NCBI RefSeq assembly: GCF_000152725.1
Contig: NZ_CH724131.1
Span: forward strand, 3,361,416 to 3,425,415
Direction: 5' to 3'
Length of the DNA: 64,000 nt
Source of the DNA: Pseudooceanicola batsensis HTCC2597
GTDB taxonomy: Bacteria; Pseudomonadota; Alphaproteobacteria; Rhodobacterales; Rhodobacteraceae
Shown here: positions 16,614-23,953 of the stretch, piece by piece
Position numbering within the stretch: the first letter of the stretch is position 1
How the letters are laid out: every line of letters begins with the position of its first letter
The notes under the pieces: model-generated
Database searches by the model: none
What the model was told of the DNA's origin: nothing
The model's input: the letters and a program-made list of their open reading frames with translations, nothing else
Program-made: the position numbers and the translations under genes

Positions 16614-19202
16614 ATGAGCAGCCACGACGATCATGACGCCTTCGAAGGCGCATCCCTCTCGGCGCGCGCGATGGCCGCGCGGCCCATGCCCTACCTGGAC
16701 GAGTTGAACCCCGCGCAGCGCGAGGCGGTCGAGGCGCTGGACGGTCCGGTCCTCATGCTGGCCGGGGCGGGCACCGGCAAGACCAAGGCGCTGACAGCGC
16801 GGATCGTGCACCTGCTGAGCACCGCCCGCGCCGCGCCCAACGAAATCCTGGCCGTGACCTTCACCAACAAGGCCGCGAAGGAGATGAAGGCCCGTGTCGG
16901 CCGGATGCTGGGCGAACATGTCGAGGGGATGCCCTGGCTGGGCACCTTCCACGCGATCTGCGTCAAGCTGCTGCGCCGGCATGCGGAGCTGGTGGGCCTC
17001 AAGTCCAGCTTCACCATTCTCGACACCGACGACCAGATCCGGCTGATGAAACAGCTGATCCGGGCCAACAATATCGACGAGAAGCGCTGGCCCGCGCGGC
17101 AGTTGGCGGGGATCATCGACAACTGGAAGAACCGCGCCTGGACGCCGCAGAACGTGCCCTCGGCCGAAAGCGCCGCGTTCAACAACCGCGGGACGGAGCT
17201 TTACGACCAGTACCAGCGCCGCCTGCTGGAGCTGAACGCGGTCGATTTCGGCGACCTGCTGCTGCATGTCGTGACGATCTTCCAGAAGCATGAGGATGTG
17301 CTGGCGCAGTACCAGCGCTGGTTCAGGTACATCCTCGTCGATGAATACCAGGATACCAACGTCGCCCAGTACCTCTGGCTGCGGCTGCTGGCGGGCGGGC
17401 ACAGGAATATCTGCTGCGTCGGCGACGACGATCAGTCGATCTATGGCTGGCGCGGGGCCGAGGTGGGCAACATCCTGCGGTTCGAAAAGGATTTTCCCGG
17501 GGCCAAGGTGGTCCGGCTGGAACAGAACTACCGCTCGACCGAGCACATCCTGGCCGCCGCCGGCGGGGTGATCCGCGGCAATGAGGGGCGGCTTGGCAAG
17601 GAGCTGTGGACCGAGGCCGGCGAAGGTTGGAAGGTTCGGCTGATCGGCCATTGGGACGGTGAAGAAGAAGCTCGGTGGATCGGTGAAAAAATCGAAGACC
17701 ATCAGAGCGGTCGATCTGAAGAAGCGAAAAACCGATACAACCCGCGGCTGAATAGCTTTCAACAGGAACTCGACCGCCGCGCAAAGAGCGGTTTGGGTCC
17801 GGTGGACGAACATCAATATGTCCGTGACGCTTTCGAAAGTGGCAGTGTCTACAGCGACATGAAGACGTTCAATCTGGTGAAGCAGCTGCTGGACAGAGAT
17901 AAATACTCCGCTCGATATGGAAACATGCTCGGTGCGCTCGGCGACTACGTGGTCCATCGTTTCTCTCTGGACGAAATCGCCATCCTCGTCCGCGCCTCGC
18001 ACCAGATGCGCGCCTTCGAGGACCGGTTCCTGACCATCGGTCTGCCCTACCGCGTCATCGGCGGCCCGCGCTTCTACGAACGGTTGGAGATCCGGGATGC
18101 CATGGCCTATTTCCGGCTGGTCGTCTCGCCCGCCGACGACCTGGCCTTCGAGCGGATCGTGAACACGCCCAAGCGCGGCCTGGGCGACAAGGCGCAGCAG
18201 AAGATCCAGGTCTGCGCCCGCGATAACGGCGTGCCGCTGGTCGAGGGCGCGCGGATCCTGCTGGCCGAGGGCGGGATCGGCGGAAAAGGCGCGGGTGAAC
18301 TGCGCGCCCTGATCGACAATCTGGACAGATGGGGCCGGATGACCGGCCACGCCGATCTGAGTCACGTCGAGCTGGCCGAGCAGGTGCTGGACGAGAGCGG
18401 CTACACCGCGATGTGGCAAAATGACAAGACACCCGAAGCGCCGGGCCGGCTGGAGAACCTGAAGGAACTGGTCAAGGCCCTTGAGAACTTTGACAATCTT
18501 CAGGGCTTCCTCGAACACGTTAGCCTCATCATGGACAACGCCTCGGAAGACCAGGGTGCGAAAGTGTCAATCATGACGCTCCACGCCGCCAAGGGGCTCG
18601 AGTTTCCCGCGGTCTTCCTGCCGGGCTGGGAGGACGGGTTGTTCCCCTCGCAGCGGTCGATGGACGAAAGCGGGCCCAAGGGTCTCGAGGAGGAACGGCG
18701 GCTGGCCTATGTCGGCATCACCCGCGCCGAAGAGGTCTGCACGATCTCCTTCGCCGGTAACCGCCGGGTCTTCGGCCAGTGGCAGTCGCAGATTCCGTCG
18801 CGCTTCATCGACGAACTCCCCGGGGAGCATGTCGAGGTGCTGACGCCGCCGGGCCTCTATGGCGGCGGCTTCGGCGCGGCCGCGCCCGGATACGACGGCA
18901 TCCAGTCCACCGTCGACAAGCGCGCCTCCGAGGCGAATGTCTACAACTCTCCCGGCTGGAAACGCATGCAGGCCCGCGCCGGCCAGCGCCCGATGAGCCA
19001 GCCGCGCGAGACGCGGAGCCAGGTGATCGATCTCGAGGCGGTCAGCCGCTACACCATCGGCGACCGGGTCTTCCATCAGAAGTTCGGCTATGGCGCCATC
19101 ACGGGGATCGAGGGCGACAAGTTGGACATCGACTTCGAAAAGGCCGGCACCAAGAAGGTCGTCGCCAAGTTCGTGATGGCCGGCGACGACGTGCCTTTCT
19201 GA
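16614..19202 (+). CDS. pcrA: ATP-dependent 3'-5' DNA helicase PcrA/UvrD, with internal insertion
   Basis: Superfamily 1A helicase for mismatch and nucleotide-excision repair and replication-fork processing. Motifs in order: Q motif LNPAQREAV, Walker A AGAGTGKTKALTARI, TFTNKAAKEMK (Ia), VDEYQDTN (II), GDDDQSIYGWRGA (III), LEQNYRSTEHIL (IV), TLHAAKGLEFP (V) and VGITRAE (VI). The C-terminus ends in the UvrD/PcrA-type GDRVFHQKFGYGAI domain. At 862 residues it is longer than usual because of about 85 extra residues at roughly 360-446, encoded by DNA of visibly lower GC. All catalytic motifs lie outside the insertion. Confidence 0.94.
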   Translation: MSSHDDHDAFEGASLSARAMAARPMPYLDELNPAQREAVEALDGPVLMLAGAGTGKTKALTARIVHLLSTARAAPNEILAVTFTNKAAKEMKARVGRMLGEHVEGMPWLGTFHAICVKLLRRHAELVGLKSSFTILDTDDQIRLMKQLIRANNIDEKRWPARQLAGIIDNWKNRAWTPQNVPSAESAAFNNRGTELYDQYQRRLLELNAVDFGDLLLHVVTIFQKHEDVLAQYQRWFRYILVDEYQDTNVAQYLWLRLLAGGHRNICCVGDDDQSIYGWRGAEVGNILRFEKDFPGAKVVRLEQNYRSTEHILAAAGGVIRGNEGRLGKELWTEAGEGWKVRLIGHWDGEEEARWIGEKIEDHQSGRSEEAKNRYNPRLNSFQQELDRRAKSGLGPVDEHQYVRDAFESGSVYSDMKTFNLVKQLLDRDKYSARYGNMLGALGDYVVHRFSLDEIAILVRASHQMRAFEDRFLTIGLPYRVIGGPRFYERLEIRDAMAYFRLVVSPADDLAFERIVNTPKRGLGDKAQQKIQVCARDNGVPLVEGARILLAEGGIGGKGAGELRALIDNLDRWGRMTGHADLSHVELAEQVLDESGYTAMWQNDKTPEAPGRLENLKELVKALENFDNLQGFLEHVSLIMDNASEDQGAKVSIMTLHAAKGLEFPAVFLPGWEDGLFPSQRSMDESGPKGLEEERRLAYVGITRAEEVCTISFAGNRRVFGQWQSQIPSRFIDELPGEHVEVLTPPGLYGGGFGAAAPGYDGIQSTVDKRASEANVYNSPGWKRMQARAGQRPMSQPRETRSQVIDLEAVSRYTIGDRVFHQKFGYGAITGIEGDKLDIDFEKAGTKKVVAKFVMAGDDVPF
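17651..17985 (+). other. Low-GC insertion segment inside pcrA
   Basis: Codon use changes abruptly here: GAAGAAGAAGCTCGG, AATAGC, CATCAATATG and GATAAATACTCC stand out against the strongly G/C-ending codons on either side. The encoded stretch between GEEEARWIGEKIE and FSLDEIAILVRAS is normally only about ten residues in UvrD/PcrA proteins. It is in frame, helical and hydrophilic. Confidence 0.7.
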
Positions 19203-19208
19203 TCCTCT

Positions 19209-19270
19209 TCATCTTGGCAGAAATACTCCGGGGGAATTGAGCCCGTGAGGGCTCAAGGGGGCAGCGCCCC
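19209..19270 (+). repeat. Rhodobacterales-type 3' intergenic element after pcrA
   Basis: Consists of TCATCTTGGCAGAAATACTC, CGGGGG, a perfect hairpin (TTGAGCCC GTGA GGGCTCAA, 19237-19256) and a second hairpin GGGGGCAGCGCCCC. The same architecture occurs after the ClC gene at 52290-52347. A second AAATACTCC half lies inverted at 19303-19336 and shares the last hairpin. It probably acts as a transcript-end structure. Confidence 0.65.
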
Positions 19271-19353
19271 ATTGGCGACGTCATCGCCAGCGGAACCGTC
19301 GGACGCCTCCGGCGGGAGTATTTTCGGCAAGATGAAGGCCCCCCGAAAGAAAA

Positions 19354-19390
19354 AACGGCGACGCCAGGGAGGAGGAGAGGCGCCGCCGTT
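19354..19390 (-). terminator. CcsR copy 6, also the operon's intrinsic terminator
   Basis: Eleven-pair stem AACGGCGGCGC/GCGTCGCCGTT (one wobble) around the CCUCCUCCC loop, followed directly on the minus strand by a run of six U (19355-19350). The last sRNA therefore doubles as the Rho-independent terminator of the DUF1127-CcsR transcript. Confidence 0.85.
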
Positions 19391-19397
19391 CATGTCA

Positions 19398-19428
19398 CGA
19401 TGACCCAGGGAGGAGGAGAGGGCCACCG
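19398..19428 (-). ncRNA. CcsR copy 5
   Basis: Eight-pair stem with two U-G wobbles on the minus strand; the weakest stem of the set. Confidence 0.72.
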
Positions 19429-19444
19429 ATCCGGTTGTGCAGTT

Positions 19445-19479
19445 CCGGCGACCCCAGGGAGGAGGAGAGGGGCCGCCGG
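19445..19479 (-). ncRNA. CcsR copy 4
   Basis: Ten-pair stem CCGGCGGCCC/GGGTCGCCGG with a single U-G wobble on the minus strand. Confidence 0.83.
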
Positions 19480-19488
19480 TCTTGCTAT

Positions 19489-19519
19489 CACCGACCCAGG
19501 GAGGAGGAGAGGGCCGATG
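19489..19519 (-). ncRNA. CcsR copy 3
   Basis: Eight-pair stem including one U-G and one G-U wobble when read on the minus strand. Confidence 0.78.
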
Positions 19520-19560
19520 CATCTCTTTGCGGAGCGTCTTACCCGGCTCCGGGGATAGGT

Positions 19561-19595
19561 GCGGCGGCATCAGGGAGGAGGAGAGATGCCGCCGC
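19561..19595 (-). ncRNA. CcsR copy 2
   Basis: Ten perfect pairs (GCGGCGGCAT/ATGCCGCCGC) hold the 15-base loop; this is the cleanest hairpin of the six. Confidence 0.85.
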
Positions 19596-19601
19596 GAGTT
19601 T

Positions 19602-19634
19602 CAGTCGGTCCAGGGAGGAGGAGAGGACCGCCTG
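19602..19634 (-). ncRNA. CcsR copy 1 (nearest the DUF1127 gene)
   Basis: Nine-pair stem (CAGGCGGTC/GACCGACTG on the minus strand) with one true mismatch, holding the 15-base CCUCCUCCC loop. Confidence 0.8.
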
Positions 19635-19643
19635 ATTCCGTAT

Positions 19644-19859
19644 TCACATGCTCCCGTATGCCTCTTCATGGGCCAGGGAGCGGATCATCGAACGATGCAG
19701 GCCGAGGTCGCGCAGTTCGCGGTCGCTCAGGGCCGAGAGTTCCGCCACGCAGCTGCGGTAGGTCCGGTGCCGCTGGTAGCGCTCGGCCAGACCGGTCACG
19801 AGACGCGAGAACAGGCCGGGATGGCCAACTGCGTTGCGGGTTTCGGTCATCATTGCCAT
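19644..19859 (-). CDS. DUF1127 small protein, CcaF1-like
   Basis: 71-residue basic protein; its C-terminal half (LSALSDRELRDLGLHRSMI) is the DUF1127/YjiS motif. The start is taken at 19859 (MAMMTETRN), with GAAAGG about 9 bases upstream. It is the first cistron of the CcsR array. In R. sphaeroides the homologous protein CcaF1 binds RNA and affects CcsR processing; the same role here is inferred from synteny. A 305-base region separates it from the divergent apbC gene and should contain its stress promoter, which I cannot pinpoint. Confidence 0.88.
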   Translation of the reverse strand: MAMMTETRNAVGHPGLFSRLVTGLAERYQRHRTYRSCVAELSALSDRELRDLGLHRSMIRSLAHEEAYGSM

Positions 19860-20164
19860 GTCGTCGTACCTTTCGTCCTGCCGTGAGACCGTGTGGCCCG
19901 TCCGGCGTCTTGTTGAGTTCAAGATACGATTATTCTGCGACTGCACAATGGACGATGCTGCAATGCGGCTATGCAGGAAGCGCATGAGCGTTGCGCGTTT
20001 GTAACTCGCTGATCGTGCTGAGATATTCCGCTTTGTGCAAAAGAAACGGGCGGACGCCCGCGGTGCCGGTCCCTCGGTGACGCCACGTCTTTCGGCCTTC
20101 CGGTCCGGTTTGCACTGGGGATTCCGCGGCCTTACACAGGGACGGGAACCCATAGGAGGCAGCA
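19860..20164. promoter_or_regulatory. Divergent control region between DUF1127-CcsR and apbC
   Basis: 305 bases, lower in GC than the surroundings (for example TATCTTGAACTCAACAAG and CAGAATAATCG on the minus strand), with no gene. It must hold both promoters. In R. sphaeroides the equivalent CcsR promoter is used by RpoHI/RpoHII; I see CTTG and TTGC motifs here but no unambiguous -35/-10 pair. Confidence 0.45.
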
Positions 20165-21235
20165 ATGTCCGCAAGCAGAGAGACCGTTATCGCCGCGCTG
20201 CAGAAGATCGGCCTGCCCGACGGTGGCACGCTGGTCGATCGCGACCTGGTCCGGGCGCTGAGCGTCGAGGGCGGCACGGTGCGTTTCGTCATAGAGGCGC
20301 CCTCGGCCGAGATGGCGCGCCGGCTGGGCCCGGTGCGGGACGCCGCGCAGGACGCCGTCGCGGCCCTTCCGGGCGTCCGGGATGTCAGCGTCGTGCTGAC
20401 CGCGCACGAGGCCCAGAAGGAACAGAAGGCGCCGCAGCTCAAGGTCGGAGGCCATCCGACGCCCCAGGCCGGGCCGATGAAGCCCACCGGGGTCGACCGC
20501 ATCATCGCCATCGCCTCGGGCAAGGGGGGTGTGGGCAAGTCCACGGTCTCGGCCAACCTGGCGGTGGCCCTGGCGCGGCAGGGGCGGCGGGTCGGGCTGC
20601 TGGATGCGGATATATACGGTCCGTCCCAGCCGCGGATGATGGGGGCCTCCGGGCGCCCCGCCTCGCCCGACGGCAAGACCATCGAGCCGCTGCGTGCCCA
20701 TGGCGTGACGCTCATGTCGATCGGTTTCATGGTGGACGAGGGCAAGGCCGTGGTCTGGCGGGGCCCGATGCTGATGGGCGCCCTGCAGCAGATGCTGGGC
20801 CAGGTCGCCTGGGGCCAGCTGGACGTGTTGATCGTCGATCTGCCGCCGGGCACAGGCGATGTGCAGCTGACCCTGTGCCAGCGCTCGGAGCTGACCGGAG
20901 CCTTCGTTGTCTCGACGCCGCAGGACGTGGCGCTGCTCGATGCGCGCAAGGCGATCGACATGTTCGCGACGCTCAAGACCCCCGTTCTGGGCCTGATCGA
21001 GAACATGTCCACCTTCATCTGTCCCGCCTGCGGCCATGAAAGCCAGATCTTCGGCCACGGCGGCGTCGCGGCCGAGGCCGATCGTCTTGGCGTTCCGTTG
21101 CTGGCCCAGCTTCCGATCGACCTCGATACCCGGCTGTCGGGCGATGCGGGCACGCCGATCGCCGCCGGCGACGGCCCCATGGCCGAAGCCTATGGCAGGC
21201 TGGCCGAGGGACTGGTCAGGGGCGGCATGGCCTGA
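20165..21235 (+). CDS. apbC: Mrp/ApbC/NBP35-family Fe-S cluster carrier ATPase
   Basis: 356-residue cytoplasmic ATPase that carries or assembles [4Fe-4S] clusters. Residues 1-90 are a DUF59/MIP18-like domain; from about 115 comes the deviant Walker [21 protein letters not shown], then [29 protein letters not shown], and the cluster-binding CPAC motif in [14 protein letters not shown] near residue 285. An AGGAGG ribosome site sits 6 bases before the start. It is transcribed alone. Confidence 0.94.
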   Translation: MSASRETVIAALQKIGLPDGGTLVDRDLVRALSVEGGTVRFVIEAPSAEMARRLGPVRDAAQDAVAALPGVRDVSVVLTAHEAQKEQKAPQLKVGGHPTPQAGPMKPTGVDRIIAIASGKGGVGKSTVSANLAVALARQGRRVGLLDADIYGPSQPRMMGASGRPASPDGKTIEPLRAHGVTLMSIGFMVDEGKAVVWRGPMLMGALQQMLGQVAWGQLDVLIVDLPPGTGDVQLTLCQRSELTGAFVVSTPQDVALLDARKAIDMFATLKTPVLGLIENMSTFICPACGHESQIFGHGGVAAEADRLGVPLLAQLPIDLDTRLSGDAGTPIAAGDGPMAEAYGRLAEGLVRGGMA

Positions 21236-21730
21236 GCGGCGGGGCGGCGGGCGGCGGGTCCCGTTCGCTGCCCCGCGGGCCCGGACGCGCCGGAGCCCGA
21301 CCCGCGACGCCCCGCGTCAGGCGGGGCGTGGTCCGAGCGGCGCTTTGTTCCGGAAGATGGTGTGCAGGGTGTGGGGCAGGGCCTCCACGGCCGGTGCCGT
21401 GCGGCGTTTCCCCACTGGCAGGTCTTCGATGGGATGGTTTGGGATGGGCGGTTCCGCACGGCCTGTCCGGTGCTCAGAGGCCTCCTGTCGTCGCGTTGCG
21501 GGCTGGGACGCCGCCCCGAGGCCGGGTGATTCATGCGTGATTTGCCCGTGATTCCGTGACGGATCGGGCGAAATCAGGGCACGATCAGCCAGAAAATCAC
21601 CACGGGAAAGAATTTTTTTGGACGGGATGGGACGGATTGGGTCGCGGCATCTCCTATCTATATATAGTCATTGGTTCCCGCTCGCACGCCATATAGGCGC
21701 ATTTCTGCCGAAATCGTGACGGGCGGCCCC
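21236..21730. other. Long gap upstream of the dcw leader
   Basis: About 500 bases without a supportable gene. Two clusters of TGGG direct repeats at a 10-base period are present: TGGGATGGTTTGGGATGGGC at 21430-21449 and three units at 21618-21642. These resemble MraZ-binding boxes (TGGGN5 repeats) but lie far from mraZ. Confidence 0.4.
21618..21642 (+). promoter_or_regulatory. Possible MraZ box (three TGGG-type repeats, 10-base period)
   Basis: TTGGA, TGGGA and TGGGT begin at 21618, 21628 and 21638, each separated by five bases. MraZ represses its own operon by binding such TGGG direct repeats. Here the array is about 90 bases before the presumed promoter -35 and the first unit is imperfect, so the assignment is tentative. 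Confidence 0.35.
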
Positions 21731-21759
21731 TTGACAATGCCTGTGGATAACCCTGTTGA
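21731..21759 (+). promoter_or_regulatory. Presumed dcw promoter with embedded DnaA box
   Basis: TTGACA at 21731-21736 is a consensus -35; the -10 expected near 21754 (TGTTGA) is poor. The spacer contains TGTGGATAA (21742-21750), the exact complement of the DnaA box TTATCCACA. Confidence 0.5.
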
Positions 21760-21765
21760 AGCCGG

Positions 21766-22026
21766 TTCGCGGTGAAGTTTTTTCTTGTGTCCCATGGAGG
21801 CCCATGGCATCCATAGAGCATCAGATGAGACGGGAAACGGGGCGGCAAGACCCCAACAAAAAACTCCCAAGGCAGGAATCATACAGGCACCCGCTTTCAT
21901 CGAACCAAGAGATCCGGCGCGCGGGCGAGCAGACATCCCCCCAGGTGGCGCGCGCAGCTGGACAACCCGGAGACGGGACGAGGGCGGCGGATAGGGCAGT
22001 GGCAGCAGCTCTATCCGCCGTTTTCC
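21766..22026 (+). ncRNA. UpsM-like leader RNA upstream of mraZ
   Basis: Between the TTGACA promoter and mraZ is a leader of about 300 bases containing no gene but ending in a strong intrinsic terminator. R. sphaeroides has exactly this: its dcw cluster is preceded by an uncommonly long 5' leader that yields the sRNA UpsM by partial termination before mraZ. The 5' end given here is an estimate from the -35. Family membership is by position and architecture, not by aligned sequence. Confidence 0.7.
21985..22026 (+). terminator. Intrinsic terminator/attenuator ending the UpsM-like RNA
   Basis: Ten perfect pairs CGGCGGATAG (21985-21994) and CTATCCGCCG (22011-22020) are followed by TTTTCC. It lies 45-86 bases before mraZ, so full-length dcw transcripts must read through it. 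Confidence 0.85.
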
Positions 22027-22070
22027 GTTCCGGGACATGGAAACTCTGACCTGGGGTCGGGACGCGGGAA

Positions 22071-22595
22071 TTGGCTTACACCGAGCGGTTCCATGGCAGC
22101 GAAGACATGAAGGTGGACAGCAAGTACCGGCTGTCCGTCCCGGTGAACTTTCGCCGCGTCCTCGAGAGCCAGGATCCCGACTGGACCCCCGACAAGCTGG
22201 CGCGCATGGTGCTTCTGGTCGGCCCCCGTCTCGACGGCTTCGTCGAGGGCTATTCCATCGACAGCATCGCGGAAATCCAGGACGCGCTGAGCGCCAGCCC
22301 CAAGGCGGACCCCAAGTTCAAGGCGCTGCGCAATCACTACATTCATTCGGCCGTCTCCGTCACCGTGGACGAGACGGGCCGTATCGTCGTGCCGCAGAAG
22401 GTCCGCGACAAGCTCGGCCTGGGCAAGGACGAATACGTCACCTTTCTCGGCGACCTGAAGACCTTCCAGCTCTGGAAGCGCGACGAATACCAGGCGCGCT
22501 TCGCGGAAGAGGCGGACGAACTGGGCGAGGACTTCGATCCCGACGCGGCGATGGACGAGCTGCTCTATACCGCGTCACCGAAAGAGGTGCAGTAA
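22071..22595 (+). CDS. mraZ: MraZ, transcriptional regulator of the dcw cluster
   Basis: 174-residue protein with two AbrB-like SpoVT halves, the first with KVDSKYRLSVPVNFRRVL and the second with VDETGRIVVPQKVRDKLGLGKD. MraZ forms ring oligomers that bind TGGG repeats and repress division genes. The start appears to be TTG at 22071, since residues before the first ATG (22107) belong to the conserved N-terminus (RFHGSED) and CGGGA precedes it. It is the first gene of the dcw cluster, 3 bases before rsmH. Confidence 0.93.
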   Translation: MAYTERFHGSEDMKVDSKYRLSVPVNFRRVLESQDPDWTPDKLARMVLLVGPRLDGFVEGYSIDSIAEIQDALSASPKADPKFKALRNHYIHSAVSVTVDETGRIVVPQKVRDKLGLGKDEYVTFLGDLKTFQLWKRDEYQARFAEEADELGEDFDPDAAMDELLYTASPKEVQ

Positions 22596-22598
22596 CCC

Positions 22599-23594
22599 AT
22601 GGCGGCCAGCGCCCCATCCCCGGACGCGCCCCACATTCCGGTGCTCTTGCGCCCGCTGATCGACAGGGTCGCGCCGGTTGCCGGCACATGGCTGGACGGG
22701 ACATTCGGAGCGGGTGGCTATGCCCGCGGCCTGCTCGAGGCCGGGGCCGAGAAGGTCATCGGCGTGGACCGCGATCCGCTGGCCCTCGAGATGGCCGGAG
22801 GCTGGATCGGAGATTGCGCCGGAAAGTTGGAAATCCGTCAGGGAAACTTTGCGGAACTCGACCGGATCGCCGGTGAAATGTTGGACGGAGTGGTGCTCGA
22901 CCTCGGCGTCTCATCCATGCAGCTCGACCTGGCGGAGCGCGGATTCAGCTTCATGAAGGACGGACCGCTCGACATGCGGATGAGCCAGGAGGGGCCGAGC
23001 GCCGCCGACCTCGTCAACACCATGGCCGAGGGCGACCTGGCCGATGTCATCTATCTCTACGGCGAAGAGCGCGCAAGCCGCCGCATCGCCCGTGCCATCG
23101 TCCGCGAACGCGCCGAGGCCCCGATTGCCACGACCCTGCGCCTGGCCGGGATCGTCGAGGGCTGTCTGCCGCGCGCCAAGCCCGGCCAGTCCCACCCCGC
23201 GACCCGGACCTTCCAGGCCCTGCGCATCGCGGTGAACGACGAATACGGCGCGCTGGCCGAAGGGCTGATGGCCGCCGAACGGGCCCTGCGCCCCGGCGGA
23301 CAGCTGGCCGTCGTCACCTTCCACTCGGTCGAGGACCGCATGGTCAAGCGTTTCCTCCAGTTGCGGTCCGGCAGGGCGGGGCGGGCCAACCGCTTTGCCC
23401 CGGAGGCGCCCGAGGACAAGCCGCGCTTTACCATCGTCACCCGCAAGGCCGTGGGGCCGGACGAGGACGAGCTTGAAGTCAACCCGCGCGCCCGGTCCGC
23501 CCGGCTGCGCGTGGCCCGCCGGACAGAAGAGCCGGCCGAACCGATTGATCGCAAGGCATTGGGAATGCCTGTATTCCAGGGGAAACTGCAATGA
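22599..23594 (+). CDS. rsmH: 16S rRNA (cytosine(1402)-N(4))-methyltransferase RsmH (MraW)
   Basis: 331-residue SAM-dependent methyltransferase that modifies C1402 in the ribosomal P site. It opens with [11 protein letters not shown] and the SAM motif [17 protein letters not shown], followed by [21 protein letters not shown] in two blocks, and near the end [15 protein letters not shown], all diagnostic. It overlaps ftsL by 4 bases (ATGA), so translation is coupled. Confidence 0.97.
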   Translation: MAASAPSPDAPHIPVLLRPLIDRVAPVAGTWLDGTFGAGGYARGLLEAGAEKVIGVDRDPLALEMAGGWIGDCAGKLEIRQGNFAELDRIAGEMLDGVVLDLGVSSMQLDLAERGFSFMKDGPLDMRMSQEGPSAADLVNTMAEGDLADVIYLYGEERASRRIARAIVRERAEAPIATTLRLAGIVEGCLPRAKPGQSHPATRTFQALRIAVNDEYGALAEGLMAAERALRPGGQLAVVTFHSVEDRMVKRFLQLRSGRAGRANRFAPEAPEDKPRFTIVTRKAVGPDEDELEVNPRARSARLRVARRTEEPAEPIDRKALGMPVFQGKLQ

Positions 23595-23953
23595 GAACGT
23601 TGCTCTATATCCTGTCCTTCACCGCGTTGATCGGCCTGGGCTTCTGGGCCTATCGCGAGAATTACCGCACCAAGCAGATCGTGGACGAGGCCGAAAGGCT
23701 GCAATCGGAACTGGCCAGCGCCCGGGCCCGGCTGGGCGTGCTGCGGGCGGAATGGGCCTATCTCAATCGGCCCGACCGGCTGCGCGAACTGGCCGAGATC
23801 AACTTTACGCCGCTCGCGCTTCTGCCGATCAGCCCGGACCAGTTCGGCCGGATGGACCAGGTGGATTATCCCGCGGCGCGGCCGATGCGACAGCTCGAGA
23901 TCAACGACCCGATCGACGTGTCGACAATGCAGATGCAGGAGGTCGCGGAATGA
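23591..23953 (+). CDS. ftsL: Cell division protein FtsL
   Basis: 120-residue bitopic membrane protein: one membrane helix at residues 2-20 ([19 protein letters not shown]), then a heptad-rich periplasmic coiled coil ([19 protein letters not shown]) ending in the [16 protein letters not shown] segment typical of alphaproteobacterial FtsL. It acts with FtsB/DivIC and FtsQ to activate FtsWI. Position between rsmH and ftsI settles the identity. It overlaps ftsI by 4 bases. Confidence 0.9.
   Translation: MRTLLYILSFTALIGLGFWAYRENYRTKQIVDEAERLQSELASARARLGVLRAEWAYLNRPDRLRELAEINFTPLALLPISPDQFGRMDQVDYPAARPMRQLEINDPIDVSTMQMQEVAE

Larger units (their letters stand above)
19354..19634 (-). ncRNA. Array of six CcsR-type CCUCCUCCC stem-loop RNAs
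   Basis: Six copies of CTCTCCTCCTCCCTG (minus strand) at 19625-19611, 19585-19571, 19511-19497, 19469-19455, 19420-19406 and 19379-19365. Each is held in the loop of a stem of 8-11 bp whose sequence differs between copies while pairing is kept. Nearly all mismatches seen on the plus strand are A-C, which become U-G wobbles on the minus strand, fixing the transcribed strand. The array starts 9 bases after a DUF1127 gene. This matches the Rhodobacter sphaeroides operon in which a DUF1127 gene (ccaF1, RSP_6037) precedes the sRNAs CcsR1-4. There the sRNAs are processed from the mRNA and act in oxidative and heat stress. Six copies exceeds the four known there. Confidence 0.88.

Noticed and set aside
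17651..17985. PcrA insertion as an intein
   Set aside because: It is far too short and lacks the N-terminal Cys/Ser and C-terminal His-Asn splice signatures; it also does not interrupt a catalytic motif.
19365..19625. GGAGGAGAG repeats as a CRISPR or as a plus-strand CsrA-binding (GGA-loop) RNA
   Set aside because: Spacing is irregular (40-74 bases) and flanks pair as stems; wobble pairs and the U-run place the RNA on the minus strand, where loops read CCUCCUCCC rather than GGA.
21756..22049. Open frames in the mraZ leader
   Set aside because: Different overlapping frames, no ribosome site, and the region is better explained by a leader RNA ending in a terminator.
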